Origin: Pseudovibrio flavus
GTDB lineage: Bacteria; Pseudomonadota; Alphaproteobacteria; Rhizobiales; Stappiaceae
DNA length: 64,000 nt
Direction: 5' to 3'
Assembly (NCBI RefSeq): GCF_009711345.1
Contig: NZ_SMMA01000064.1
Location: 124,001-188,000 of the forward strand
Below the pieces are notes generated by a model. The model worked only from the letters and a program-made list of their open reading frames with translations. It was not told the DNA's origin and searched no databases. A program made the translations under genes and the position numbers. This document shows positions 7,555 through 15,474 of this stretch, one piece after another (position 1 is the first letter of the stretch; every line of letters starts with the position of its first letter).

Positions 7555-8652
7555 TCAGCTGGCGCTTTCCGCCACTTTGAAGTGCTTGGAAAGCTTGAGC
7601 GCCTGCCCCTGATAGTTGGAACCGATACCTTCGCCATAAAGCGTTGCCGGACGCTCTGCCATGTGTTCGTAAACGAGACGGCCAACGGTCTGGCCATGAC
7701 CAACTAGGAACGGCACTTCGTGGGAGCGCACTTCCAGAACCGCGCGTGAGCCAGTTCCGCCAACAGTTGAATGACCGAAGCCCGGATCAAAGAAGCCTGC
7801 GTAGTGCACGCGGAACTCACCTACCAGCGGGTCAAACGGCACCATCTCTGCTGCATACATTGGCGGCACATGAACCGCTTCCTGCGAAACAAGAATGTAG
7901 AACTCGTTCGGATCAAGGATCAAAGAGGCGTCGCCGCGGTTGTAGATCGGCTCCCAGAAATCCAGCGGATCATGGGCTGCCTTCACATCCACATCAATCA
8001 AACCGGTATGGCGTTTGGCACGGTAGCCGATCAAGCTGCCGATACCATCGCCCATCAGGTCGATAGAAAGCTGGACACCGCCGCCGATCAGCTCATTGCC
8101 GCCGCTCATCAGAATATGCTCTTTATGGACGTCGCGCAGCGCTTCATCGGAAATCAGCGCATCGCCATCACGGAAGCGGATCTGCGACAGGCGGGAGCCA
8201 GAGCGCACCAGCACAGGGAATGTGCGCGGCGAGATCTCGGCATAAAGCGCGCCATTATAGCCCACTGGCACACGGTCAAACTCGCGGCCATCGTCAGTGA
8301 TCACGCGGGTGAACACGTCAATGCGTCCGGTTGAGCTTTTCGGGTTGGTTGTCGCAGAAAGGCCCGCAGGCAAGCTCAATGCTTCCTGTAGCTTTACAAT
8401 GTAAACGCAGCCGGTTTCCAGAACGGCGCCCTTGGACAGGTCGATCTCGTGCAGGATCAACCCTTGAAGCTTTTCTTCTACCTTCGCGCCAGGGCCTGGA
8501 AGAAAGCTGGCCCGCACACGCCATGCCTGCTGGCCAAGACGTAGGTCCAAGCTGGCAGGTTGGATCTGGTCACTATCAGGCGTGTTCGGGGCCTTGATGG
8601 TGCCATCCTCGAACATGGCTTTGATCGCTCGTGCCGGAAGAATTCCGCCCAT
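7555..8652 (-). CDS. dcd: 2'-Deoxycytidine 5'-triphosphate deaminase, long alphaproteobacterial form
   Basis: This 365-residue enzyme is predicted to deaminate dCTP to dUTP for thymidylate synthesis. It is about twice the usual Dcd length, with two dUTPase-like beta-barrel halves in tandem, as in the alphaproteobacterial long form. The first half carries PASLDLRLG, NPKSSTGRIDVFTRVI and YAEISPRTFPV. The second half carries DPNEFYILVSQEAVHVP and DPGFG, then GTGSRAVLEVRSHEVPFLVGHGQ. Start 8652 (MGGILPARAIKAMFEDG) matches the family N-terminus; the open frame upstream is non-conserved. yigZ follows after 3 bases. The start lies about 170 bases from the SAM-II element of the divergent metZ. Confidence 0.92.
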   Translation of the reverse strand: MGGILPARAIKAMFEDGTIKAPNTPDSDQIQPASLDLRLGQQAWRVRASFLPGPGAKVEEKLQGLILHEIDLSKGAVLETGCVYIVKLQEALSLPAGLSATTNPKSSTGRIDVFTRVITDDGREFDRVPVGYNGALYAEISPRTFPVLVRSGSRLSQIRFRDGDALISDEALRDVHKEHILMSGGNELIGGGVQLSIDLMGDGIGSLIGYRAKRHTGLIDVDVKAAHDPLDFWEPIYNRGDASLILDPNEFYILVSQEAVHVPPMYAAEMVPFDPLVGEFRVHYAGFFDPGFGHSTVGGTGSRAVLEVRSHEVPFLVGHGQTVGRLVYEHMAERPATLYGEGIGSNYQGQALKLSKHFKVAESAS

Positions 8653-8779
8653 AATCCGTTTTGCCCCGCTGTTTCTCAATCTAATATCGGGTTTGATCTG
8701 TGTAATTGCCCGTTTGTCTTTGATTTTGTGATTATAGGAGAATTGAGTGTAAGCCAAGAAGGGAATGAGATGGATGCAA

Positions 8780-8808
8780 TTGACGCTCCACTCATAATCA
8801 ACTACAGA
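8780..8808 (+). promoter_or_regulatory. Candidate promoter for the metZ riboswitch transcript
   Basis: TTGACG (8780-8785) is followed after 17 bases by TACAGA (8803-8808), about 10 bases ahead of the SAM-II element. The -35 is good and the -10 is weak (three of six). The placement, just upstream of the structured leader, is what makes it credible. Confidence 0.4.
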
Positions 8809-8817
8809 AGAACACCT

Positions 8818-8872
8818 ATCCGTGGTGATTTGGGCCGGCCGGCTTGCTGCCACGTTAAATAATTAGCTAAAG
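8818..8872 (+). ncRNA. SAM-II riboswitch (metA element) upstream of metZ
   Basis: The leader contains the SAM-II core in order: CCGTGGTGATTTG, a GGCCGG loop, GGCTTGC, GCCACGTTAAA, then TAATTAGCTAAAGG. CGTGG pairs with CCACG to form the first helix, and the conserved GCTAAAG at the 3' end forms the pseudoknot strand. SAM-II elements are known in alphaproteobacteria before metA and metZ and reduce expression when S-adenosylmethionine is abundant. About 95 bases separate it from the metZ start, where the expression platform must lie. Confidence 0.93.
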
Positions 8873-8967
8873 GGTCGGGTTCTTGCGCGAGATCCTGGCT
8901 TTAGGCCGGGTTTACTTTGGAAAGCAGCCACAAAGGCGCTGTTATCCACATCGGGCAAGGACAGAAA

Positions 8968-10158
8968 ATGACCAATCCAATTCATAAAGACTGGAAACCA
9001 GCAACCAAACTCGTTCACGGTGGCACAACCCGTTCGGGCTTTGGTGAAACGTCCGAAGCACTTTTTCTGACGCAGGGCTACATTTACGAAAGCGCTGAGG
9101 CAGCTGAAGCTCGTTTCATTGGTGAACTTCCAGGTTACATCTACTCCCGATACGCAAACCCGACCGTTGCCATGTTTGAACAGCGCATGTGCGAGCTGGA
9201 GGGGGCAGAAGCTGCCCGCGCCACAGCTTCGGGCATGGCCGCTGTTAATTCAGCCATTATGTCCTGCGTACGCGCAGGCGATCATTTCATCGCTCCCAAG
9301 GCGCTTTTTGGTTCGTGTCGATACATCATCGAGCAGATCCTGCCGCGCTACGGCGTTGAATCCACATTGATCGATGGCACAGACATCGAGCAATGGAAGG
9401 CGGCGATCCGTCCAAACACCAAAGCGGCGTTCCTTGAAAGCCCAACCAACCCAACGCTGGATGTCATCGATATTCAGGCAGTCGCCGATATCATTCATGG
9501 CGTTGGCGGGCGTCTTATCGTCGATAACGTATTTGCGACAGCCATTTGGCAGGCGCCTCTCACCCTCGGCGCCGATGTGGTGATCTATTCTGCGACCAAG
9601 CATATTGACGGTCAGGGTCGCTGTCTTGGCGGTATCGTGCTTTCTGACAAGAAGTGGATCGAAGAAGAGTTCCACGACATGTACAAGCACACTGGCCCGG
9701 CCATGAGCCCGTTCAACGCGTGGGTTCTGCTGAAAGGCTTGGAGACCCTGCCGCTGCGAGTAGAACGCCAGACCTCAACGGCCGCAAAGATTGCTGATCT
9801 GCTGGCGGAAAGCTCTGCTGTTTCGCGCGTTATCTATCCAGGGCGCGCAGATCATCCGCAGGCCGACCTTGTTCAAAAGCAAATGCGCGGTGGCTCTACC
9901 ATGCTGGCGTTCGATCTCTCTGGCGGCAAAGAAGCAGCCTTCAAGTTCTCCAACGCACTGCAGATCGTGAAGCTCTCCAACAATCTGGGCGATGCCAAGA
10001 GCCTGATCACTCATCCGGCAACGACAACGCACCAGAGCGTCGCTGAAGAAGCTCGCCTTGAGCTTGGCATTACCGACCACACCCTGCGCCTGTCTGTCGG
10101 CCTTGAAGATCCGGAAGACCTGCTGGACGACGTAAGACAAGCACTTGCCAGCATTTAA
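8968..10158 (+). CDS. metZ: O-succinylhomoserine sulfhydrylase MetZ
   Basis: This 396-residue PLP enzyme of the Cys/Met metabolism family makes homocysteine from O-succinylhomoserine and sulfide, the direct-sulfhydrylation branch of methionine synthesis. The PLP lysine is K211 in VVIYSATKHIDGQGRCLGG. Other family blocks are YSRYANPTVAMFEQRM, ATASGMAAV and ESPTNPTLDVIDI, with LIVDNVFATA before the Lys. Near the end is HPATTTHQSV. Start 8968 follows AAGGACAG; the 17-codon longer frame runs into the leader and is rejected. The gene is single, with its own terminator and an upstream SAM-II riboswitch, so it is predicted to be off when SAM is plentiful. Confidence 0.95.
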   Translation: MTNPIHKDWKPATKLVHGGTTRSGFGETSEALFLTQGYIYESAEAAEARFIGELPGYIYSRYANPTVAMFEQRMCELEGAEAARATASGMAAVNSAIMSCVRAGDHFIAPKALFGSCRYIIEQILPRYGVESTLIDGTDIEQWKAAIRPNTKAAFLESPTNPTLDVIDIQAVADIIHGVGGRLIVDNVFATAIWQAPLTLGADVVIYSATKHIDGQGRCLGGIVLSDKKWIEEEFHDMYKHTGPAMSPFNAWVLLKGLETLPLRVERQTSTAAKIADLLAESSAVSRVIYPGRADHPQADLVQKQMRGGSTMLAFDLSGGKEAAFKFSNALQIVKLSNNLGDAKSLITHPATTTHQSVAEEARLELGITDHTLRLSVGLEDPEDLLDDVRQALASI

Positions 10159-10183
10159 GCTTTGTAAGTCAGGAACACCAAAG

Positions 10184-10209
10184 GGCGCTCGTTTCGAGCG
10201 CCTTTTTTT
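10184..10209 (+). terminator. Terminator of metZ
   Basis: A perfect 8-bp stem GGCGCTCG / CGAGCGCC around TTT is followed by seven T residues, 25 bases after the metZ stop codon. Confidence 0.93.
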
Positions 10210-10215
10210 ATTCGC

Positions 10216-10244
10216 CTAGACCCCGCATCAAGCGCGGGGTGACA
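10216..10244. repeat. Palindromic repeat, type B (CCCCGC...GCGGGG)
   Basis: CTAGACCCCGC is followed by a short loop and GCGGGGTGACA. The same element recurs at 36100-36127, and a degenerate inverted copy lies at 35927-35950. It is a short intergenic palindrome directly downstream of the metZ terminator. Confidence 0.7.
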
Positions 10245-10276
10245 ACGTGCATTGAGGCGAGGTTAAAGCCCCTGCC

Positions 10277-10305
10277 GTCATGCCGGGCTTGATCCGGCAT
10301 CCAGC
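10277..10305 (+). repeat. Palindromic repeat, type A (ATGCCGG...CCGGCAT)
   Basis: GTCATGCCGGG, then CTTGAT, then CCGGCATCCAGC. It matches the copies at 36277-36305, 36679-36706 (inverted), 36989-37017 and 35981-36017 (inverted). This REP-like sequence is common between genes of alphaproteobacteria. The rest of 10159-10499 holds only the two terminators and no gene. Confidence 0.8.
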
Positions 10306-10445
10306 TCTCACCTCTCAGCCCTTGCAAGAGACACCCGCAAACAAAAAAGCCCCGCCGAAGGCAGAGCTACGAAACAAATGCGCTTGAATGAGGACGGCGG
10401 CATGCCAGCGAGGCACCAACGAAAACAGTGCCAGAAAAATGAAAA

Positions 10446-10465
10446 GGCCGCCCAGAGGGACGGCC
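10446..10465 (-). terminator. Terminator of rpmF
   Basis: Read on the minus strand, GGCCGTCC pairs with GGGCGGCC (one G-U pair) around a short loop and is followed by TTTTC. It lies about 35 bases beyond the rpmF stop codon. Confidence 0.8.
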
Positions 10466-10499
10466 TAGTCATTTATAGCATCTCGCCGAAGCTTCAGTC

Positions 10500-10685
10500 T
10501 TAGACGTCGTCTTTTGGCTGAAGGATCTGACGACCACGGTACATACCGGTCTTGAGATCAACATGGTGCGGACGACGCAGTTCGCCCGAATCCTTGTCTT
10601 CTACATAAGTCGGCTGTGCGAGGGCGTCTGCAGAACGGCGAAAGCCGCGCTTCATGCGCGAAACTTTTCTTTTAGGAACTGCCAT
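10500..10685 (-). CDS. rpmF: 50S ribosomal protein L32
   Basis: This 61-residue L32 protein of the large ribosomal subunit begins with the characteristic basic segment [22 protein letters not shown] and continues ..[31 protein letters not shown]. It is the alphaproteobacterial form without the zinc-binding cysteine pairs. Start 10685 follows a GAGAGAGAG tract; the 7-codon longer frame is rejected. It lies 145 bases downstream of mtgA on the same strand with its own leader and terminator, so it is likely expressed from its own promoter. Confidence 0.96.
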   Translation of the reverse strand: MAVPKRKVSRMKRGFRRSADALAQPTYVEDKDSGELRRPHHVDLKTGMYRGRQILQPKDDV

Positions 10686-10830
10686 CGTTGCTCTCTCTCT
10701 CGTCAATACTCACGCGCCGGGGCGCGTGGCCTCAACGTGCGAAACTTATAAGTTTCAGAATGGCGGGGTTATACAGGCAAATTTTCGAATTTGCCAGACT
10801 CAAATACGAAATAATTTCGTAGCGCCGCAC

Positions 10831-11559
10831 TTATGGCAATGTGCAGCTGAGCACATCGCCAGCCACCTGAGTTCGGCTACGATTTATACCCGCAAGACGC
10901 CGATGTCCAGAGCTAGGTTTTGCGGCATTTCTAACAAGGGGGTTCGGCAAGGCAGTTGCCAGCAAGGAGGCTTGGGTTTTACTTAATTTCTCAGCAGAAC
11001 GCCCAAAGTATTTTTTCGCAGCGGCTTCAGCGCCAAACACCCCGTCGCCCCACTCAACAACGTTCAAATAGATCTCTAAAACCCTTCTTTTTCCAAGAAC
11101 GGTGTCCAGAAGAATGGCCAGAGGCGCCTCTAGAGCCTTGCGTACAAAGTTGCGCCCGTTCCACAAAAACAGGTTCTTGGCGAGCTGCATGGAGATCGTC
11201 GAAGCGCCCCGCGGACGCTCCCCTTTAAACAATTGCGCGACCTGCTGATGGGTTGCTTTCCAGTCGATTCCATCGTGCTGGCAAAACAAACTATCCTCGG
11301 AAACCACAACAGCCCTTTGAAGATTCGTGGAAATTTTCTCCAGCGGAACAAACTCACGCGTGACCGGCTGACCTGTTAGATAACGCGCCAGCATAAGCGT
11401 CGAGATCGGATTGACGACGGTGTAGAGCACACTCAGCACAACAGGCAAAGCGATCACCCCCGCCAGCGCCCAAAGCACAATACGCTTCAAAGAGCGCTTG
11501 AAGCTCGGCGCCCCTTTGCCATTTCCTTTGCTTTTGGCTTTTGCTGACTGCAAGGTCAA
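10831..11559 (-). CDS. mtgA: Monofunctional biosynthetic peptidoglycan transglycosylase MtgA
   Basis: This 242-residue membrane-anchored glycosyltransferase (family GT51) polymerises lipid II into glycan strands in the periplasm. A basic cytoplasmic N-terminus is followed by one transmembrane helix (about residues 28-50). The GT51 motifs come in order: VVVSEDSLFCQHDGIDW (catalytic Glu in EDSLF), RGASTISMQLAKNLFL, RKALEAPLAILL, KRRVLEIYLNVVEWGDGVFGAEAAAKKYFG. The start at 11559 is TTG, preceded by AGGA at a good distance; no ATG lies ahead of the helix. It begins 9 bases after the oxyR stop codon, so the two are probably co-transcribed. It lacks the penicillin-binding domain of class A PBPs, as expected. 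Confidence 0.92.
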   Translation of the reverse strand: MTLQSAKAKSKGNGKGAPSFKRSLKRIVLWALAGVIALPVVLSVLYTVVNPISTLMLARYLTGQPVTREFVPLEKISTNLQRAVVVSEDSLFCQHDGIDWKATHQQVAQLFKGERPRGASTISMQLAKNLFLWNGRNFVRKALEAPLAILLDTVLGKRRVLEIYLNVVEWGDGVFGAEAAAKKYFGRSAEKLSKTQASLLATALPNPLVRNAAKPSSGHRRLAGINRSRTQVAGDVLSCTLP

Positions 11560-11568
11560 AACGCTATC

Positions 11569-12477
11569 CTACTTTACCGCCAAGACTGGCCCCAGTATCT
11601 CTTTCAGGAACGAGGCCATCAGCATTGCATTTCCTTCTATCGAAGCATGCTTGCGCCACACAACTCCGATATCTCGCATGGCCTTTCGTCCCTCGATCGC
11701 CGCAAAACAAAGCGAGGTTCCATTGGCTACACCAGCTGCTGCTGCAAGACGTGGAATGAGGGTCAATCCAAACCCGTTATCCACCATTTGCACAAGCGTA
11801 GTCATTGATGTTGCTTGTACTTCATCTCCGTGAACCTCCATTTTCGCGCCAACAGCGCTCAAAACGTGGTCGCGAAGGCAGTGGCCGTCCTCCAGCAGCA
11901 GAAGTTTTTGCCCGCTCAGCTTATCTCGCGACACCGTTTTGAACTTCGAAAGGGCGTTGGATGAGGGAACAGCGAGAAGAAACTCGTCCTTGCCAACCTC
12001 GGCATACTCATAGCCTGCAATATTATAGGGCAGCGCCATCAGCACCGCGTCCAACTTGCCTTCGCTGAGCGCATTCATCAAATTGCGAGACAAATCCTCC
12101 CGCAAATGCAACTTGAGCTGCGGATACTGCTCCCTAAGACGCGGCAGTAAGCCGGGCAGAATATAAGGGGCAATGGACGGAATAACGCCAAAGCGGAATC
12201 TGCCGGTCATTGGCAGCGTGTGCATTTGCACCCCTTGCACCAGATCTTCCGCTTCCAGCAATAACCCGCTGCCACGGGCCAGCACCATCTCACCGGCCTC
12301 CGTTAGCATAAGCACCCTACCCGTGCGATCCACCAGCTCCGCACCCAACGCGTCTTCAAGCTGCTTGATCGCAGCCGAGAGCGTTGACTGGGTGATACCG
12401 CAGGCCTGCGCCGCCTTTGAAAACGACAAATGAGTCGCCAACGCCTTAAAATATTGAAGTTGCCGCAAGGTTAGCAT
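11569..12477 (-). CDS. oxyR: OxyR-type LysR regulator lacking the second redox cysteine
   Basis: This 302-residue LysR-family regulator is divergent from ahpC-ahpD and resembles OxyR, the hydrogen peroxide sensor. The N-terminal winged helix-turn-helix is LSFSKAAQACGITQSTLSAAIKQLEDALG (residues 17-45). The peroxidatic Cys is C200 in LLLEDGHCLRDH, an OxyR hallmark. The resolving Cys normally nine residues later is Val209; the only other cysteines are C26 and C257. It may therefore signal through another thiol partner or as a one-Cys OxyR. A long palindrome in the shared promoter region is a likely binding site. mtgA follows after 9 bases. The OxyR assignment rests on the motif plus the ahpC neighbour. 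Confidence 0.88.
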   Translation of the reverse strand: MLTLRQLQYFKALATHLSFSKAAQACGITQSTLSAAIKQLEDALGAELVDRTGRVLMLTEAGEMVLARGSGLLLEAEDLVQGVQMHTLPMTGRFRFGVIPSIAPYILPGLLPRLREQYPQLKLHLREDLSRNLMNALSEGKLDAVLMALPYNIAGYEYAEVGKDEFLLAVPSSNALSKFKTVSRDKLSGQKLLLLEDGHCLRDHVLSAVGAKMEVHGDEVQATSMTTLVQMVDNGFGLTLIPRLAAAAGVANGTSLCFAAIEGRKAMRDIGVVWRKHASIEGNAMLMASFLKEILGPVLAVK

Positions 12478-12576
12478 TATAAGCTCAACTACCTAAGGTT
12501 TAATTACAACTGCCGTAACTGTGGGTATTTAAAACCCTTGAAATCCCTACGTTTTGAATCATTCTAAACTACAGAA

Positions 12577-12620
12577 TCGAAAAAAACGATAGCATCGTTC
12601 GATATTATCGTTTTGACCGA
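12577..12620. promoter_or_regulatory. Long palindrome, probable OxyR operator between oxyR and ahpC
   Basis: Arms TCG-N3-AAAACGATA (12577-12591) and TATCGTTTT-N3-CGA (12606-12620) are inverted about a 14-base spacer. An ATAG-N7-CGAT spacing inside it resembles half-sites of LysR/OxyR tetramer boxes. It is the only strong dyad in the 258 bases separating the divergent starts, and it sits nearer ahpC. OxyR binding is inference from position and symmetry. Confidence 0.6.
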
Positions 12621-12735
12621 TCACCATTCTAGACGCATAAATGACGCATCTGCTGAATTCCGGTGCGACCGGTGCAGGATAAAGTTTCTTAATTGCAACG
12701 CCTTAAGGCGGGTGCCACTCTCTAGGAGAATAAAC

Positions 12736-13287
12736 ATGCTCGGTATTGGTGATAAGCTTCCTGAATTTAAAGTAACTGGTGTTAAGCCTGGTTTTAACAA
12801 CCACGAAGAAAACGGCGAAAGCGCGTTTGAAACCATCACCGACAAGAGCTTTGAAGGTAAGTGGAAGGTCATCTTCTTCTATCCAAAAGACTTCACCTTC
12901 GTATGCCCAACTGAAATCGCTGAGTTCGCTCGCCTTGCTGGTGAGTTCGAAGACCGCGACGCAGTTGTACTCGGCGGTTCTACCGACAACGAATTCTGTA
13001 AGCTGGCATGGCGCCGTGCGCACCCAGACCTCGACAAGCTGCCAATCTGGGCATTTGCTGACACCAACGGCTCTCTCGTAGACGGCCTCGGCGTTCGCTC
13101 CCCAGCTGGCGTTGCTTACCGTTACACCTACATCGTCGACAACGAGAACACCATCCAGCACGTTTACGCAACCAACCTCAACGTTGGCCGTAACCCTAAA
13201 GACACCCTGCGTGTTCTGGACGCTCTGCAGACCGACGAACTGTGCCCATGTAACCGTGAGGTTGGCGGCGACACTCTGGCTGCATAA
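12736..13287 (+). CDS. ahpC: Alkyl hydroperoxide reductase C (peroxiredoxin, AhpD-coupled type)
   Basis: This 183-residue typical 2-Cys peroxiredoxin reduces hydrogen peroxide, organic peroxides and peroxynitrite in the cytoplasm. The peroxidatic Cys is C57 in FYPKDFTFVCPTEIAEF. The resolving pair C170-x-C172 lies in ELCPCNREVGG, the C-terminal CxC arrangement of the AhpC type reduced by AhpD in mycobacteria. Start 12736 follows AGGAGAATAAAC; the longer frame is leader. ahpD follows 95 bases later. Codon choice is highly biased, suggesting strong expression. Regulation by the divergent OxyR is likely. Confidence 0.95.
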   Translation: MLGIGDKLPEFKVTGVKPGFNNHEENGESAFETITDKSFEGKWKVIFFYPKDFTFVCPTEIAEFARLAGEFEDRDAVVLGGSTDNEFCKLAWRRAHPDLDKLPIWAFADTNGSLVDGLGVRSPAGVAYRYTYIVDNENTIQHVYATNLNVGRNPKDTLRVLDALQTDELCPCNREVGGDTLAA

Positions 13288-13309
13288 TCAGCTATCAAAG
13301 CCTTACTCG

Positions 13310-13328
13310 GGGTCCCGTCGTGGGACCT
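13310..13328 (+). other. Hairpin in the ahpC-ahpD intergenic region
   Basis: GGTCCC and GGGACC form a perfect 6-bp stem with a 5-base loop, flanked by possible wobble pairs and lacking a T run. It probably stabilises the ahpC message or tunes the ahpC:ahpD ratio rather than terminating. Confidence 0.45.
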
Positions 13329-13382
13329 CGAGACCGCGCCCCGCGCTCTTGACCTTTCAAATCAAAAAATTACGAGTCCACC

Positions 13383-13922
13383 ATGTCCATTGATGCTCTT
13401 AAGTCCCAGATCGCTGATTACGCTAAAGATGTTCGCCTGAACCTTGGTTCCATGGCTTCCGACGAGAGCCTGACCAACCAGCAGAAATACGGCCTAATGG
13501 TTGCTTGCGGTATCGCATCCCGTAACCCTGTTGTTCGCCGCGCTATGCTGGAAGAAGCTGCGCCGCATCTGTCCGCTGAAGCTCTGGACGCTGCAAAGGC
13601 TGCAGCTACCATCATGGGCATGAACAACATCTACTACCGCTTTGTACACCTGAGCTCTAACGAGCAGTACAAAACCATGCCTGCAAAGCTGCGCATGAAC
13701 ATCATCGCAAAGCCGGGCGTAGACAAAGTTGACTTTGAACTGTGGTCTCTGGCTGTGTCTGCCATCAACGGCTGCGGCATGTGCATCGACAGCCACGAAG
13801 CTGTACTGCGCAAAGCTGGCGTAACCGCTGAAATGGTTCAGACCGCAATCCGCTACGCTTCTATCATCCAGTCTGCAGCTATTGCACTGGAAGCAGCTGA
13901 AGAACTTGCTGCGGCTGAATAA
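13383..13922 (+). CDS. ahpD: Alkylhydroperoxidase AhpD
   Basis: This 179-residue all-helical protein of the carboxymuconolactone decarboxylase/AhpD superfamily is the disulfide reductase partner of AhpC, relaying electrons from lipoyl proteins. The active-site motif is C131-G-M-C134 with H138 in [11 protein letters not shown], and an acidic residue lies in the preceding [12 protein letters not shown] helix. This matches the Glu-Cys-x-x-Cys-His relay known from mycobacterial AhpD. It is downstream of ahpC on the same strand, and a strong terminator follows. The pair together form one peroxide-reduction system. Confidence 0.95.
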   Translation: MSIDALKSQIADYAKDVRLNLGSMASDESLTNQQKYGLMVACGIASRNPVVRRAMLEEAAPHLSAEALDAAKAAATIMGMNNIYYRFVHLSSNEQYKTMPAKLRMNIIAKPGVDKVDFELWSLAVSAINGCGMCIDSHEAVLRKAGVTAEMVQTAIRYASIIQSAAIALEAAEELAAAE

Positions 13923-13946
13923 GCCAACCCCTTCCAAGAATTCGAA

Positions 13947-13979
13947 AAGGTCGTGGTGCATCGCCACGACCTTTTTTTT
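13947..13979. terminator. Terminator between ahpD and cfa
   Basis: AAGGTCGTGG / CCACGACCTT with a 7-base loop is followed by a long T run on the plus strand; A residues on the left also give the minus strand a T run. It ends ahpD and can also end the converging cfa. Confidence 0.92.
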
Positions 13980-13981
13980 GT

Positions 13982-15229
13982 TTATCCCTTTGCCTGTCGC
14001 AGCGTTGGATGCGAACGCGAAAGCATTTCCTGCTCGTTCTGCGTAATGAAGTCTCGGGTAATCGGCACAGCATCACGCTTTTTGGCGATCAAAAGCTGGA
14101 ACACCATGGTCGAGCCACTCTGGAAGCCTGCTTCACACGCCGCCAGATAAAACTCCCACATCCGGCAGAAACGCTCGTCATAGATCTCTTTGATCTGCTC
14201 ACGGTTGCGTTCAAAATTGCGACGCCAATCACGCAGTGTGTAGTAGTAGTGCAGCCGTAGTATTTCGGCATCACACACCCACAAACGCAAGTTCTCGGTC
14301 GCCTTAAACACCTCCGACATTGCCGGCGCATATCCGCCCGGGAAGATGTACTTCAGCAGGAACGGCCCCGTCGTTCCTGGCGGCGTATTGCGGCCAATGC
14401 AGTGGATCATTGCAAAGCCGTCTTCAGTTAGACAGTCACGCACCTTTCCGAAGTAGGCCTCATAATTGCCAATACCCACATGCTCCATCATGCCAACGGA
14501 AACGACGCGGTCGAACTGGCCTTCAAACTCGTTATAGTCTTTGATGACAAAGTCTATTCTGTCTTGCAGGCCCGCTGCTGCGGCTCGCTCTTCAGCAATT
14601 TTCACCTGCTCGCGTGAGACATTGAGTGACACCACATCCACGCCTTCCTGCGCCATGCGGATCGCAAGCGAGCCCCAACCGCCACCAATTTCCAGAACAC
14701 GCATACCCGGCTTGAGGTCCAGCTTGGCAACGATGTGGTCAAGCTTGGCCTGCTGCGCCTCCTCCAGCGTATCTTCCGGCGTGCGATAGTAAGCGCAGGA
14801 GTAGTTCAGCCCCTCATCCAGAAATAAGCGGTAAAGCTCGGTCGACAGATCATAGTGATGGCGCACCTGCGCTTTGTTTTTGCGCAAATTGAGCTTCTGG
14901 TCTTGGCGGCTATAGCCCTCGCGTAGCGAAAGAAGCACTTGATGAAAGCGGCTTTGCGAGATCGGCCCGTCATTGGCCTGAAAGACTGAGATCATATCCA
15001 CCAGTCGGTAAGGTGGTTCAATCGTCAGCAGTCCATCCATGTAGGCTTCCGCGCCTTTCAGCTCGGGATCAATCATTAAGGTGTAGGGTAACGTCTTGCT
15101 ATGAAAGCGGATAGTTGCCTCAGGCCCCTCTTCCTGCCCCTCGATTACATGATGCTCACCGTCGGCATCAATAATAACCAAGCGACCTTTTTTGACGTAC
15201 CCCTCCAGCATTTTCTTGAAGACACGCAT
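13982..15229 (-). CDS. cfa: Cyclopropane-fatty-acyl-phospholipid synthase family protein
   Basis: This 415-residue S-adenosylmethionine-dependent enzyme adds a methylene bridge to unsaturated phospholipid acyl chains at the inner membrane. An N-terminal lipid-binding region precedes the methyltransferase core. The family motifs are HHYDLSTELYRLFLDEGLNYSCAYY, the SAM-binding LDLKPGMRVLEIGGGWGSLA, SVGMMEHVG and CIGRNTPPGTTGPFLLKYIFPGGYAP. The length (about 400) and motif order fit Cfa. The start is ATG 15229. It is a single gene converging on ahpD and divergent from the FPP synthase gene. Related methyltransferases exist, so the exact product (cyclopropane or methylated chain) is inferred. Confidence 0.9.
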   Translation of the reverse strand: MRVFKKMLEGYVKKGRLVIIDADGEHHVIEGQEEGPEATIRFHSKTLPYTLMIDPELKGAEAYMDGLLTIEPPYRLVDMISVFQANDGPISQSRFHQVLLSLREGYSRQDQKLNLRKNKAQVRHHYDLSTELYRLFLDEGLNYSCAYYRTPEDTLEEAQQAKLDHIVAKLDLKPGMRVLEIGGGWGSLAIRMAQEGVDVVSLNVSREQVKIAEERAAAAGLQDRIDFVIKDYNEFEGQFDRVVSVGMMEHVGIGNYEAYFGKVRDCLTEDGFAMIHCIGRNTPPGTTGPFLLKYIFPGGYAPAMSEVFKATENLRLWVCDAEILRLHYYYTLRDWRRNFERNREQIKEIYDERFCRMWEFYLAACEAGFQSGSTMVFQLLIAKKRDAVPITRDFITQNEQEMLSRSHPTLRQAKG

Positions 15230-15474
15230 ACCTGTTTCTCCAGTCTTAATGCCCCATTACGGGAGAGAGTTTGTTCGACTTTACGCTACGTCATAATTGT
15301 GAAGCAATTCCTCACGCACAAAACATCAGCTTAGCCACGCAAGTTTCTCTTGACCTCACCTCTAATTCGGGGGAGACGTTTTAGAGGCATTTTACGTCGA
15401 TTTTTCTCATCAATTGTAATTGGCTCCGCCACGGAGCATCTGCATTCAATCGGCAACACCAAAGGAACACGCGC

